A stretch of 64,000 nt of DNA. Source: Synechococcus sp. MW101C3. GTDB lineage: Bacteria; Cyanobacteriota; Cyanobacteriia; PCC-6307; Cyanobiaceae. The position numbers and the translations under genes were made by a program. Positions 38,838-47,254 of this stretch are shown here, piece after piece. How positions within the stretch are numbered: position 1 is the first letter of the stretch; the number at the start of each line of letters is the position of its first letter. The notes below the pieces were generated by a model. It was not told where the DNA came from. It saw only the letters and a program-made list of their open reading frames with translations, and made no database searches. Location: assembly GCF_002252635.1 (NCBI RefSeq), contig NZ_NQKX01000008.1:124001-188000 (forward strand), given 5' to 3'.

Positions 38838-41245
38838 GCCGTCACCTTCAGCAGCGCTGGGGCCGGCAGAACCAGCTGCTGGCTGATCTGCCCTTGCTGC
38901 CCAGCCTCTGCATCGGCCTCGCTTCCTATCCCGAGCACGCCCAGACCGGGCAGACGCTCATCCAATGCGCCAACACGGCGCTGTCGAAGGCCAAGAGCCT
39001 GGGTCGCAGCCAGGTGTGCGCCTACTCCAGCACGATCAGCCGCCAGATCCAGGAGCGCATCCACCTGAGCGGTGAGCTGGGCCAGGCCATTGACCGGCAG
39101 CAGTTCCGGCTGGTGGTGCAACCGCAGGTGCACTGCTCCCGCGCCCTGGTCGGCGCAGAAATTCTGCTGCGTTGGACCAACAGCCAGGGGATTCCTGTGG
39201 CGCCCAGCCATTTCATCCCTCTGGCTGAACAGAGTGGCCTCATCCTGCAGCTGGGCAGCTGGGTGTTTCAGCAGACCCTGCAGCACCTGGTGCGCTGGCG
39301 TGCAGCGGGCCTGCCGGTGCCCCGGCTGGCGCTCAATGTTTCGCCCCGGGAGCTGGAGTTGCCTGGCCGGCAGTACATCAGCTCGCTGATGGATGGGCTG
39401 ATGGAGCACAACCTCAGCCCGGCGCAGCTGGAGCTGGAGATCACCGAGTCGGCCCTGCTGCAGGATCCGCTTGCCTGCCGCGAACACCTGCGGGTGTTGG
39501 CCGATCAGGGCTTTCGCATCACCATCGATGACTTCGGCACGGGCTATGCCTCGCTGGAGCTGCTGCGCGACCTGCCGGCACACCGCCTCAAGATCGACCG
39601 CACCTTCGTGAGGAGCCTCACCGCCTCAGCCGGTGATCGCACGATTGTGCAGGCCGCCATCACCCTGGCGCAAGGCCTGGGGATGGAGTGCATCGCTGAG
39701 GGGGTCGAGACAGAGGAGCAACGCCAGATCCTCGAGAACCTCGGCTGCAACCTTTACCAGGGCTACCTCTGTGGCCGCCCTCTGGAGCTGGACGCCTTTG
39801 AAACCCTGCTCCGTGATCGCCTCGCTAGCCCAAAGAGCGGAGATGACACCGGCCGTTGGCAGAGCCAGGTGAGCCTGCAGCCCAACCGGCAGAGAAACAG
39901 CACATCCGTGCCCAGCACGTTTGAACAACTGGAACTGCTGCGTTCCGCCTTCGATCTGGCCGACGACTACTTCATGCTGCTGCAGGTGATCCAGGGGGAC
40001 GAGGATTCGATCACCGACTTTCTGATCCTGGAGGCGAATCAATCGGCCTGCGCCACGATGCAGCAGGAACGGGAGGCCATCGTGGGCAAGACCCTACTGA
40101 CCATCTTTCCGCAGATGGAGCAGAACGGCCTGCTGGAGATCCACATCGATGCCGCCTCCCGCAGCACCCCTACGTTCATCAACGATTTCGTCTACAAGGA
40201 TGACACCCTCATCCAGGCCCACCGCTGCTACGACATACAGATCCTGCCCACACGCGGCTTTCTTGTGGTGAGCTGGCGCGACGTGACGGATCGCCTCAGG
40301 GCCGCACGCACCCTGGCGAATTCTGCAGCCCTCTATCGCTTGCTCACCGACAACATCGTGGAGGTGGTGATGCTGCTCAATCAGCAGGAGGAGGTGGTGT
40401 GGGTGTCTCCTTCCCTGGAGCCGATGACGGGCTGGCGAGAAGACCAATGGAAGGGAAAGACCTTCTGCGAGCTGTTTGTGTCAGCCGAGGGTCGGCCAGA
40501 GCCCCTGCAGCTCGATGCCTGGCTAACGCCCCATGGCCCGATTCACCAGGGACGCCTGCGGCTGGCGGATCCCAAGGGAGGCTGGAGCTGGGTGGATCTG
40601 AGTGTGAGGCGCCTGCAGGAGGAGGGGCGGCGCAGCGGTGATTCCAGCGCCGCTCCCGAGGGATCGCCGGCTGCGCTGAATCTGCACGAGGGCTATGTGA
40701 TCACCCTGCAGCCTGTGGATCAGAAGGTGATCGAAGAACAACGACTGCTGCAACGGGCCAACCACGATCCCCTCACCGGCCTTGACAGCCGCGACGCCAT
40801 CCTCAGCCTGCTGGAGCAACGCCTGCTGGATGACAAGACCCTCAGGGCCCAGCCGCTGGCCCTGCTGTTCTGTGACTGTGATGGGTTCAAGGACATCAAC
40901 GACAGCTACGGCCATGCCTGCGGCGATGTGGTGCTGCAGAGCGTGGCGCGGCGCATCCAGCAGGTGATCCGCCACCGTGACCATGCTGGCCGCATCGGTG
41001 GCGATGAGTTTCTGGTGATCCTTGATGGGATTCGGGCGTTGGAGCATGCGATCGCGGTGGCAGAGAAGCTGCAAGTGGCGATTTCCAGGCCGGTCCCCTG
41101 GGGGGATCACAGCATCACCCCCTCCTTCTCCATCGGCGTGGCCCTGCACGGCGCCGGAGAGGATGCGGCCCTGTTCCTCAGGCGAGCCGACCGCAACATG
41201 TACGCCGCCAAAGCAGGCGGCCGCCACAGGGTGGTGGCCCTCTGA
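38831..41245 (+). CDS. c-di-GMP signalling protein, C-terminal half of the split regulator (GGDEF remnant-EAL-PAS-PAS-GGDEF)
   Basis: Encodes 804 residues. Residues 1-75 complete the degenerate GGDEF domain begun upstream (IGLASYPEHAQTGQ, ANTALSKAKSLGRSQV). The EAL phosphodiesterase domain follows at about 80-335 with AEILLRW (EIL variant of EAL), LEITESAL, IDDFGTGYASLE, LKIDRTFV, AEGVETEEQ and QGYLCGRP, so the metal-binding residues appear intact. Two PAS-like domains occupy about 345-500 and 505-630, and a canonical GGDEF cyclase ends the protein, with an RxxD inhibitory site (RHRD) five residues before GGDEF. The start ATG 38831 overlaps the previous stop (TGATG), so re-initiation could make this half even in the split state. 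Confidence 0.9.
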   Translation: MACRHLQQRWGRQNQLLADLPLLPSLCIGLASYPEHAQTGQTLIQCANTALSKAKSLGRSQVCAYSSTISRQIQERIHLSGELGQAIDRQQFRLVVQPQVHCSRALVGAEILLRWTNSQGIPVAPSHFIPLAEQSGLILQLGSWVFQQTLQHLVRWRAAGLPVPRLALNVSPRELELPGRQYISSLMDGLMEHNLSPAQLELEITESALLQDPLACREHLRVLADQGFRITIDDFGTGYASLELLRDLPAHRLKIDRTFVRSLTASAGDRTIVQAAITLAQGLGMECIAEGVETEEQRQILENLGCNLYQGYLCGRPLELDAFETLLRDRLASPKSGDDTGRWQSQVSLQPNRQRNSTSVPSTFEQLELLRSAFDLADDYFMLLQVIQGDEDSITDFLILEANQSACATMQQEREAIVGKTLLTIFPQMEQNGLLEIHIDAASRSTPTFINDFVYKDDTLIQAHRCYDIQILPTRGFLVVSWRDVTDRLRAARTLANSAALYRLLTDNIVEVVMLLNQQEEVVWVSPSLEPMTGWREDQWKGKTFCELFVSAEGRPEPLQLDAWLTPHGPIHQGRLRLADPKGGWSWVDLSVRRLQEEGRRSGDSSAAPEGSPAALNLHEGYVITLQPVDQKVIEEQRLLQRANHDPLTGLDSRDAILSLLEQRLLDDKTLRAQPLALLFCDCDGFKDINDSYGHACGDVVLQSVARRIQQVIRHRDHAGRIGGDEFLVILDGIRALEHAIAVAEKLQVAISRPVPWGDHSITPSFSIGVALHGAGEDAALFLRRADRNMYAAKAGGRHRVVAL

Positions 41246-41708
41246 GCCTGGTGCCAGCGCATCATGGCCATCAGGCAGGGCTCTTCGCTGCGGCGGACGC
41301 CATCGATGCAGTGGGTGCCCGCCGGACCGGCAGTGAATGGTGGCGGCGAGGTGTGAGCCGCAGCCTGCTGAATCGAAGGCCTGGATTGAGTGTTGAGGGG
41401 AAAGAGAGGTGCCGAGAAGGGAGAGGAGTGCTGAGAAGCGACGAAGACTGCTGCGTAGCGCGAAGATTGCTGCGTAGAACGAGGATTGGAGTTCTGATTG
41501 GTGTGGCTGAGCAGTGAGTACCCGGTTGTGGGTTGTGTGTCTTTGTTCAGCGCTTGAGTGTAACGTTGAGTGGCGCAGTGCTCAGTTTGCGCTGCGGAGT
41601 GAATGGTTTGTGTGCTGAAAGACCCAGGCGGAGCCCTTCTGAAGCTGGCTCCCCACCATCCGCTGCGCCCGCTCATCCTTATTCTGCAGCATCTTTACTC
41701 ACCCCTCC
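41246..41708. other. Long non-coding region with a 19-bp tandem repeat
   Basis: A 463-base stretch with no convincing gene, unusual in such a compact genome. Base composition is visibly lower in GC and richer in G/T than its neighbours (tgggttgtgtgtctttgttc). It contains two adjacent copies of a 19-bp unit. Open frames in it lack conserved-looking sequence. It could hold the promoter of the DUF4336 gene, a small RNA, or be the scar of a lost gene. Confidence 0.5.
41442..41479. repeat. Tandem 19-bp direct repeat
   Basis: CGAAGACTGCTGCGTAGCG is followed at once by CGAAGATTGCTGCGTAGAA, 16 of 19 positions identical, and then by a decayed third copy starting CGAGGATTGG. It lies in the non-coding region after the c-di-GMP gene. 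Function unknown. Confidence 0.8.
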
Positions 41709-42413
41709 ATGCTTCGCCTCGTGGCTACGGATCTATGGGTGGCAGAACAGGCGCAGACGTATTTCGGCCTGAGCATCGGCGCCAGGATGTCGGTGATTCG
41801 CCTGCAGGACACCGGCAACCTGCTCGTTCTTTCTCCGATCGAGCCCACGGCGGAGCTTGTGGACGCACTGACCACACTTGGCCGCATTGGCCATATCGTG
41901 GCGCCGAATTCCTTCCACCATCTGTATGCCAATGCGTTCAAGCTCTGCTTTCCGCAGGCCAGGTTCTGGGGGTCTGCCGCGCTCAAGGCCAAGTGTCCTG
42001 ACCTGATGATCGATCAGCTGCTGACTGCTGAAGCGCCCTCCCCCTGGCCGGATCTGCTTCTGTGCCAGCTGCAGGGCCTGAACACGATGGCCCCCCTCGG
42101 TCCTGTGCCTCTGGATGAAATTGCCTTGTGCCACGTTCCCAGCCAGACCCTTCTCCTCACCGACAGCGCGTTCAATTTCGACGCCTCTTTCCCCTGGCTC
42201 ACGCGTTTCACGACCCGCATCGCCGGCGGTTTCAATCGCCTGGAGCCCACAATCCTCGAACGCCTCGCCTCATCGGATCGGCGTAGGGTGCGTGCCTCGA
42301 TCGATGCGGTGTTGGCGTGGGACTTTGATCGCGTGATCGTTGCCCATGGCGCCATCGTTGAAACCGGCGGCAAGCCCATGCTGGCAGCGGCGTATGCGGG
42401 GTTTCGGAGCTGA
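41709..42413 (+). CDS. DUF4336 domain protein (metallo-beta-lactamase-like)
   Basis: A 234-residue protein matching DUF4336. It starts MLRLVATDLWVAEQAQTYFG, continues GARMSVIRLQDTGNLLVLSPIEP, and has IGHIVAPNSFHHLYANAFKLCFP, where the HH pair corresponds to part of the metal site of the metallo-beta-lactamase fold, and FDRVIVAHGAIVETGG near the end. The classical HxHxDH motif is reduced, so hydrolase activity is uncertain. No pathway is known. It sits between the c-di-GMP regulator and arsR without obvious linkage to either. Confidence 0.8.
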   Translation: MLRLVATDLWVAEQAQTYFGLSIGARMSVIRLQDTGNLLVLSPIEPTAELVDALTTLGRIGHIVAPNSFHHLYANAFKLCFPQARFWGSAALKAKCPDLMIDQLLTAEAPSPWPDLLLCQLQGLNTMAPLGPVPLDEIALCHVPSQTLLLTDSAFNFDASFPWLTRFTTRIAGGFNRLEPTILERLASSDRRRVRASIDAVLAWDFDRVIVAHGAIVETGGKPMLAAAYAGFRS

Positions 42414-42537
42414 TCGCTGGTTCTCACCATTGGTTTGCCTTCTGTGGTGGCCGGCTCAATGGCGCTGGAGACGACCATGCGACCGTGCTGCTGGGGTGTT
42501 GCCTGCGAACAGCGCCGGTGCACTGGGCCACAAATGC

Positions 42538-42553
42538 ATCAACTAGAATTGAT
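42538..42553. promoter_or_regulatory. ArsR/SmtB-type operator upstream of arsR-acr3
   Basis: The palindrome ATCAACTAGAATTGAT again has the form ATCAA-N6-TTGAT and lies 21 bases before the arsR start, the expected place for autorepression. It shares both 5-bp arms with the site upstream of gap-arsJ at 37485. Confidence 0.8.
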
Positions 42554-42574
42554 CAACTATGCAGGAATGGTCCC

Positions 42575-42895
42575 GTGAGCGTCGCCACCACGGGCCTGCC
42601 GACGGAGCAGGCGCGCCAACTGCTCAAAGCCCTCGCTGATCCGCTGCGTCTGCAGGTGATCGAGGCCCTCGGCCATGGCGAGCGTTGCGTCTGCGATCTC
42701 ACCACGGATCTGGGCCTGGCGCAATCGAAGCTGTCGTTTCACCTCAAGGTGCTCAAGGAGGCCGGGTTGCTCGCCGATCGCCAGGAGGGTCGCTGGATCT
42801 ACTACCGCCTGCGCAGCGAAGCCCTCGTGGCGCTCCAGCACTGGTTGGCGGACCTGTCTGCAGACTGCGCCGCCCCTGCTTCCCCCTGCTGCTGA
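42575..42895 (+). CDS. arsR: ArsR/SmtB-family arsenite-responsive repressor
   Basis: A 106-residue winged-helix repressor. It contains EQARQLLKALADPLRLQVIEAL, the metal-binding ERCVCDL motif (Cys-x-Cys) and the recognition helix AQSKLSFHLKVLKEAGLL followed by the wing REGRWIYYRL-like stretch QEGRWIYYRL. A Cys pair also ends the protein (SPCC). I chose GTG 42575, preceded by AGGA, because the longer frame crosses the operator palindrome. It probably represses itself, acr3 and the distant gap-arsJ pair, and releases DNA when arsenite binds. Confidence 0.93.
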   Translation: MSVATTGLPTEQARQLLKALADPLRLQVIEALGHGERCVCDLTTDLGLAQSKLSFHLKVLKEAGLLADRQEGRWIYYRLRSEALVALQHWLADLSADCAAPASPCC

Positions 42896-42898
42896 TCC

Positions 42899-42976
42899 AT
42901 GGGCATCTTCGAGCGATGGCTGAGTGTGTGGGTGGCGTGCATCAACCTTGTGCCATCGGCGCTGATCGATCGGTGA
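42899..42976 (+). pseudogene. Relic of an Acr3-type arsenite transporter N-terminus
   Basis: Three bases after the arsR stop, a 25-codon frame reads MGIFERWLSVWVACINLVPS and soon stops. The first 13 residues resemble the conserved N-terminus of many ACR3 permeases (MG-x-FER-x-L-x-x-WVA), but the membrane helix then breaks off. The intact acr3 downstream has its own, different N-terminus, so this looks like the 5' remnant of another acr3 copy lost by deletion. A short leader peptide cannot be excluded. Confidence 0.55.
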
Positions 42977-43105
42977 GCCGTCGCGCCAGGACCTGATCCA
43001 CTGCTGAAGTCGTCCGCTCTCTGCTCGTCCAGGCCTTGATGGCGTGAGCGTCCTTTGGCCGTTCAGCTCGCCAGCTCCCTTGTCCTTCCCATCGCCCTTT
43101 CTTGC

Positions 43106-44200
43106 ATGGCCCCGGAATCCAACGACCATGGCAGACGGGCTGCCGATGACAAGGCCGTCTTGGCCCAGCTGTCGTTGCTCGACCGCTTCCTGCCGCTCTG
43201 GATCCTGCTGGCGATGGGCGGCGGCCTGCTGCTGGGCCGCTTCTTTCCTGCCATCCAGGGTTGGCTTGATGCCGTGAGGATCGGCAACACCTCCCTGCCG
43301 ATTGCTCTGGGGCTGCTGCTGATGATGTACCCGGTGCTGGCGAAGGTGCACTACGAGGAGTTGGGCAGGGCGGCGCGGGATCGCCGGCTGCTGAGGCTCT
43401 GCTTGGTGTTGGTCTGGGGTCTGGGGCCGGCACTGATGTTCGTGCTCGCCTGGCTGTTCTTGCCGAACCAGCCGGAGTTCCGCACGGGGCTGATCCTGAT
43501 CGGCCTGGCCCCCTGCATCGCCATGGTCTTGATCTGGATCGATCTGGCCAGGGGCGACCGGGAGGCGGCTGCCCTGCTGGTGGCGATCAATTCGATCGTG
43601 CAGGTTCTGGCCTATGCCTTGCTTGGTGGCTTTTACCTGAAGATCCTGCCCGGCTGGTTGGGCCTGGCCACTCAGGACGTGGCGTTTCAGATGGCGGAGA
43701 TTGCCAAGGCGGTGCTGGTGTTTCTGGGGCTGCCGCTGGCGGCGGGCTACCTCAGCCGTCGCATCGGCCTCCGGCTCAAGGGACCGCGCTGGTATGAGCA
43801 GCGGTTCATCCCGTTCATCAGCCCCTTCGCGCTTTACGGCCTGCTGTTCACGATCGTGGTGATGTTCGCCCTGCAGGGCCAGGCGATCACCTCCGACCCG
43901 CTCGCAGTGGCCGGCGTGGCCGTGCCTTTGCTGCTCTACTTCGCGATCATGTGGAGTGTGGCCTTTGCAATGGGCCGGCACAGCGGGCTCAGCTATCCGA
44001 AAACGGCAACCCTTGCGTTCACCGCCGCCGGCAATAACTTCGAGCTGGCCATCGCCGTGAGCATCAGCGTGTGGGGGGTCAGCTCCCGTCAGGCCTTGGC
44101 CGGTGTGATCGGTCCGCTGATCGAGGTACCGGTGCTGGTGGCACTTGTGTATGTGTCGTTGTGGTTAAGGCGCCGTTTCGAGGTTCGGGCCATGGGCTGA
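43106..44200 (+). CDS. acr3: Arsenite efflux permease, ACR3 family
   Basis: A 364-residue permease with ten predicted helices that expels arsenite across the plasma membrane. Family landmarks: LLDRFLPLWILLAMGGGLLLG, the region ALGLLLMMYPVLAKVHYEEL, GLAPCIAMVLIW containing the essential Cys of helix 4, LPLAAGYLSR, and FTAAGNNFELAIAVSISVWG. The ATG at 43106 begins MAPESNDHGRR; a TTG at 43055 would add a hydrophobic but unconserved leader. It follows arsR by 210 bases, a gap that includes the acr3 relic, and likely shares its promoter. Confidence 0.94.
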   Translation: MAPESNDHGRRAADDKAVLAQLSLLDRFLPLWILLAMGGGLLLGRFFPAIQGWLDAVRIGNTSLPIALGLLLMMYPVLAKVHYEELGRAARDRRLLRLCLVLVWGLGPALMFVLAWLFLPNQPEFRTGLILIGLAPCIAMVLIWIDLARGDREAAALLVAINSIVQVLAYALLGGFYLKILPGWLGLATQDVAFQMAEIAKAVLVFLGLPLAAGYLSRRIGLRLKGPRWYEQRFIPFISPFALYGLLFTIVVMFALQGQAITSDPLAVAGVAVPLLLYFAIMWSVAFAMGRHSGLSYPKTATLAFTAAGNNFELAIAVSISVWGVSSRQALAGVIGPLIEVPVLVALVYVSLWLRRRFEVRAMG

Positions 44201-44362
44201 ATGGCGGCGCCACAGCCATGCCCAGATCTGAGGCGGTGTGTTGAAAGGTTGGGGTTGCGGTGGCGACTGCCATCTCCGACGTTTGCGAGCGGCAGTAACG
44301 GCTGATGGCGGACTGACACTTCATTCAATTCGCCAGGGTCATCCTGAAAGCATCACAGCCTG

Positions 44363-47254
44363 TTGGCGCCGGTGCTGCTTTCTGCTTCACAGCCGATCTG
44401 GTCCCTGCCGCTGGAGAAGGTGTACCCGGGGCTGCGCACCACCCCAGAAGGTCTCAGCCAGCCGGAGGCGCAGCAGCGGCTGGAGCGTTACGGCGCCAAC
44501 AGGTTGCCGCCCCTGAAGCGCCGGTCCCTGGCCCTGCGCTTGCTCGACCAGATGGTCCACTTCATGGCCCTGCTGCTCTGGATCGCCGGGGTGCTGGCCT
44601 TCGTGGCGGGTACGCCGCAGCTGGGTTGGGCGATCTGGGCGGTGGTACTGATCAACGGCCTCTTTTCCTTCTGGCAGGAGTTCCAGGCCGAGCGCACCCT
44701 GGCCGCCCTCACCCGTGCCCTGCCCCGCCAGGTGCAGCTCTGGCGTAACGGCACGCTGGGTTTCCGCTCCGCCGAGGAGCTGGTGGCCGGCGACCGGCTG
44801 CTGCTGGAGGAAGGGGACCGGGTGCCGGCCGATTGCCGGATCAGTGTGAGCCATGAGCTTCGCGTCGATCTTTCAGTGCTGACCGGCGAATCGGCGCCCG
44901 TGGCCCGCCAGGCCATGGACCTGCCGGCTCACCAGGCCGAGCTGCGCCTGCCCACCGGCGAGCGGCCCAACCTGTTGCTGGCGGGCAGCACGATCGCCTC
45001 CGGCCGGGGCGAGGCGTTCGTGTACGCCACCGGCTCTGAAACCGAGTTCGGCCAGGTGGCCCATCTCACGGCCGGCACGCCGCGCAGCGTCAGCACCCTC
45101 GAGCAGCAGGTGGCCCGCATCGTGCACACGATCAGCACGATCGCGCTCACGATGGGCCTGCTCGCCTTCTCCTTGAGCCTGGTGTTCGTGGGCATGACGC
45201 CCCTCGAAAGCCTGGTCTTCGCGATCGGCATCATCGTGGCCAACGTGCCCGAGGGTCTGCTGCCCACCGTCACCCTGGCGCTGGCGTTGAACGTGCAGCG
45301 GATGGGCCGGCGCAAGGCGCTGGTGCGTCGCCTCTCGGCGGTGGAAACACTCGGTTCCGTCAGTGTGATCTGCAGCGACAAGACCGGCACCCTCACCTGC
45401 AACCGCATGGCGGTGGAGGAAACCTGGCTGCCGGTTCCCGGCGAGCAGCTGCATCAGCTGCTGCTGCAAGGGGCCGCCCTCTGCAGCAACGCTCGCCTGG
45501 ATGCCATCGGTGCCGTGGGAGATCCCACCGAGACGGCGCTGCTGCAGGCGGCGCAGGCCGCGGGCCTCGATCCGGCGGAGCTGCAGCGCCTTCACCCCCG
45601 CCAGCGCGAGATCCCCTTTGATTCGCACCGGCGGCGCATGACGGTGCTGGTGAGCTGGCCTGACCCACCCCTGGCCATCGCCGCTGGCGACAGCCTGGTG
45701 ATCACCAAGGGAGCGCCGCTGGAGGTGCTGGAGCGCTGCGACGCCTGGCTCACCCCTGCCGGCAGCGAACCGCTCGATGCGCGTCGGCGCCTCTGTGTGG
45801 TGGCCGCCAACGACGACCTGGCCGCCCGGGGCTTTCGGGTGATCGGCGTTGCCCTGCGGGCCGCCGGGGCGGAAGAACTGCAGGCGACGCCAGGAGACCT
45901 GCTGGAAACGGGCCAGACGCTGCTCGGCCTGCTGGGCCTGTACGACCCGCCCCGCCCCGAAGTGCCCGATGCCATCCGCCGCTGCCGCGACGCCGGCATT
46001 CGGGTGACCATGGTGACCGGTGACTACGGACTCACAGCCCAGGCGATCGCGCTCCAGATCGGTCTGCTGGAGCCGCCCGCCCCCAATGGTCGCGGAGTCA
46101 ACAGCCACCAGGGCAATGGTCAGCACCGACTGTCCGGCGCCGACCCGGTACGGGTGATCGAGGGCTCCACCCTGGCCCAGATCAGCGACGTGCATCTGCG
46201 CCAGCTGCTCAAGTACCGCCACCGACTGGTGTTCGCCCGCATGGCCCCGGAGCAGAAGCTGCGGCTCGTGCAGGCCTACCAGGCCCTGGGTGAGGTGGTG
46301 GCCGTCACCGGCGATGGCGTCAACGACGCCCCGGCCCTGCGTGCCGCTGATGTGGGCCTGGCCATGGGCATTACCGGCACCGATGTGGCCCGCGAGGCGG
46401 CCGACATCGTGCTGCTCGATGACAACTTCGCCACGATCGTGGAGGCGGTCCGCTTCGGCCGCTCGGTGGTGGCGAACATCGGCAAGTTCATCACTTACAT
46501 CCTGGCCTCGAACGTGCCCGAGGTCGCGCCGTTCCTGGCAATGGTGGTGCTGCGGATCCCGGCGGCCCTCACCGTGCTGCAGATCCTGGCGGTGGATCTC
46601 GGCACCGACCTGCTGCCGGCCCTGGGGTTGGGCTCCGAGACCCCCGAGGCGGGGGTGATGCGCCAGCCGCCCCGCCCCCGGGACCTGCCCCTGCTCAACC
46701 GGCCCCTAATGGTGCGGGCCTATCTGGTGCTGGGTCTGGTGGAAGGACTGAGCGCGATGGCGGGGTACCTGCTGGTGTGGCGCAACAACGGCGTGGACCT
46801 GGCCGCCCTGCAGCAGCTGGCGCCAGACCTGCTCCATCACCGCGCCACCGTTGAGGTGCTGGCGATTCAGCACCAGGCCTCCACCGTGGCCTTCTGCCTG
46901 ATTGTGGCCGGCCAAATGGCCGCGCTGCTGGCCTGCCGCAGCGACCGGCGCCCCTTTTGGGAACTTCTGCCCATTCCCAATCCGTTGCTGTGGCTTGGCT
47001 TCTTCAGCGAGCCCGTGGTGGCGGGCCTCCTGGTGCTGGTGGCCCCGATCGCCGCTGTGTTTGAGCTGGCCCGCTTCCCGGTTGGCTACCTCGGCCCGAT
47101 CGCCCTGGCTCCCGTGGCGGTGCTGCTCGCCGACACAGTGCACAAGTGGCTGATCCGCAGGCGGCTCAGATGTGCAGGTTCGGGCAGATTTCGCTGCCAT
47201 CGTCGACAGGATGGCGCTGCCAGCGGGCCAGCAGCTCCTTCAGCTCCGTCTTGA
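44363..47254 (+). CDS. P2-type cation-transporting ATPase (P2C-like)
   Basis: A P-type ATPase of about 963 residues. It has the actuator motif LTGESAPV, the helix 4 motif NVPEGLLPTVTLALAL typical of the P2C (Na+/K+ and H+/K+ ATPase-like) branch rather than Ca2+ pumps, the phosphorylation site SDKTGTLT, the nucleotide-binding KGAPLEVLERC, MVTGDYGLTA and the hinge VAVTGDGVNDAPALRAADVG. There are about ten membrane helices. The transported ion (Na+, K+, H+ or a divalent metal) is not certain. The start is TTG 44363 or GTG 44372. The last 30 residues (after LIRRRLRCAG) are unconserved and overlap the convergent merR-type gene by 89 bases. Confidence 0.9.
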   Translation: MAPVLLSASQPIWSLPLEKVYPGLRTTPEGLSQPEAQQRLERYGANRLPPLKRRSLALRLLDQMVHFMALLLWIAGVLAFVAGTPQLGWAIWAVVLINGLFSFWQEFQAERTLAALTRALPRQVQLWRNGTLGFRSAEELVAGDRLLLEEGDRVPADCRISVSHELRVDLSVLTGESAPVARQAMDLPAHQAELRLPTGERPNLLLAGSTIASGRGEAFVYATGSETEFGQVAHLTAGTPRSVSTLEQQVARIVHTISTIALTMGLLAFSLSLVFVGMTPLESLVFAIGIIVANVPEGLLPTVTLALALNVQRMGRRKALVRRLSAVETLGSVSVICSDKTGTLTCNRMAVEETWLPVPGEQLHQLLLQGAALCSNARLDAIGAVGDPTETALLQAAQAAGLDPAELQRLHPRQREIPFDSHRRRMTVLVSWPDPPLAIAAGDSLVITKGAPLEVLERCDAWLTPAGSEPLDARRRLCVVAANDDLAARGFRVIGVALRAAGAEELQATPGDLLETGQTLLGLLGLYDPPRPEVPDAIRRCRDAGIRVTMVTGDYGLTAQAIALQIGLLEPPAPNGRGVNSHQGNGQHRLSGADPVRVIEGSTLAQISDVHLRQLLKYRHRLVFARMAPEQKLRLVQAYQALGEVVAVTGDGVNDAPALRAADVGLAMGITGTDVAREAADIVLLDDNFATIVEAVRFGRSVVANIGKFITYILASNVPEVAPFLAMVVLRIPAALTVLQILAVDLGTDLLPALGLGSETPEAGVMRQPPRPRDLPLLNRPLMVRAYLVLGLVEGLSAMAGYLLVWRNNGVDLAALQQLAPDLLHHRATVEVLAIQHQASTVAFCLIVAGQMAALLACRSDRRPFWELLPIPNPLLWLGFFSEPVVAGLLVLVAPIAAVFELARFPVGYLGPIALAPVAVLLADTVHKWLIRRRLRCAGSGRFRCHRRQDGAASGPAAPSAPS

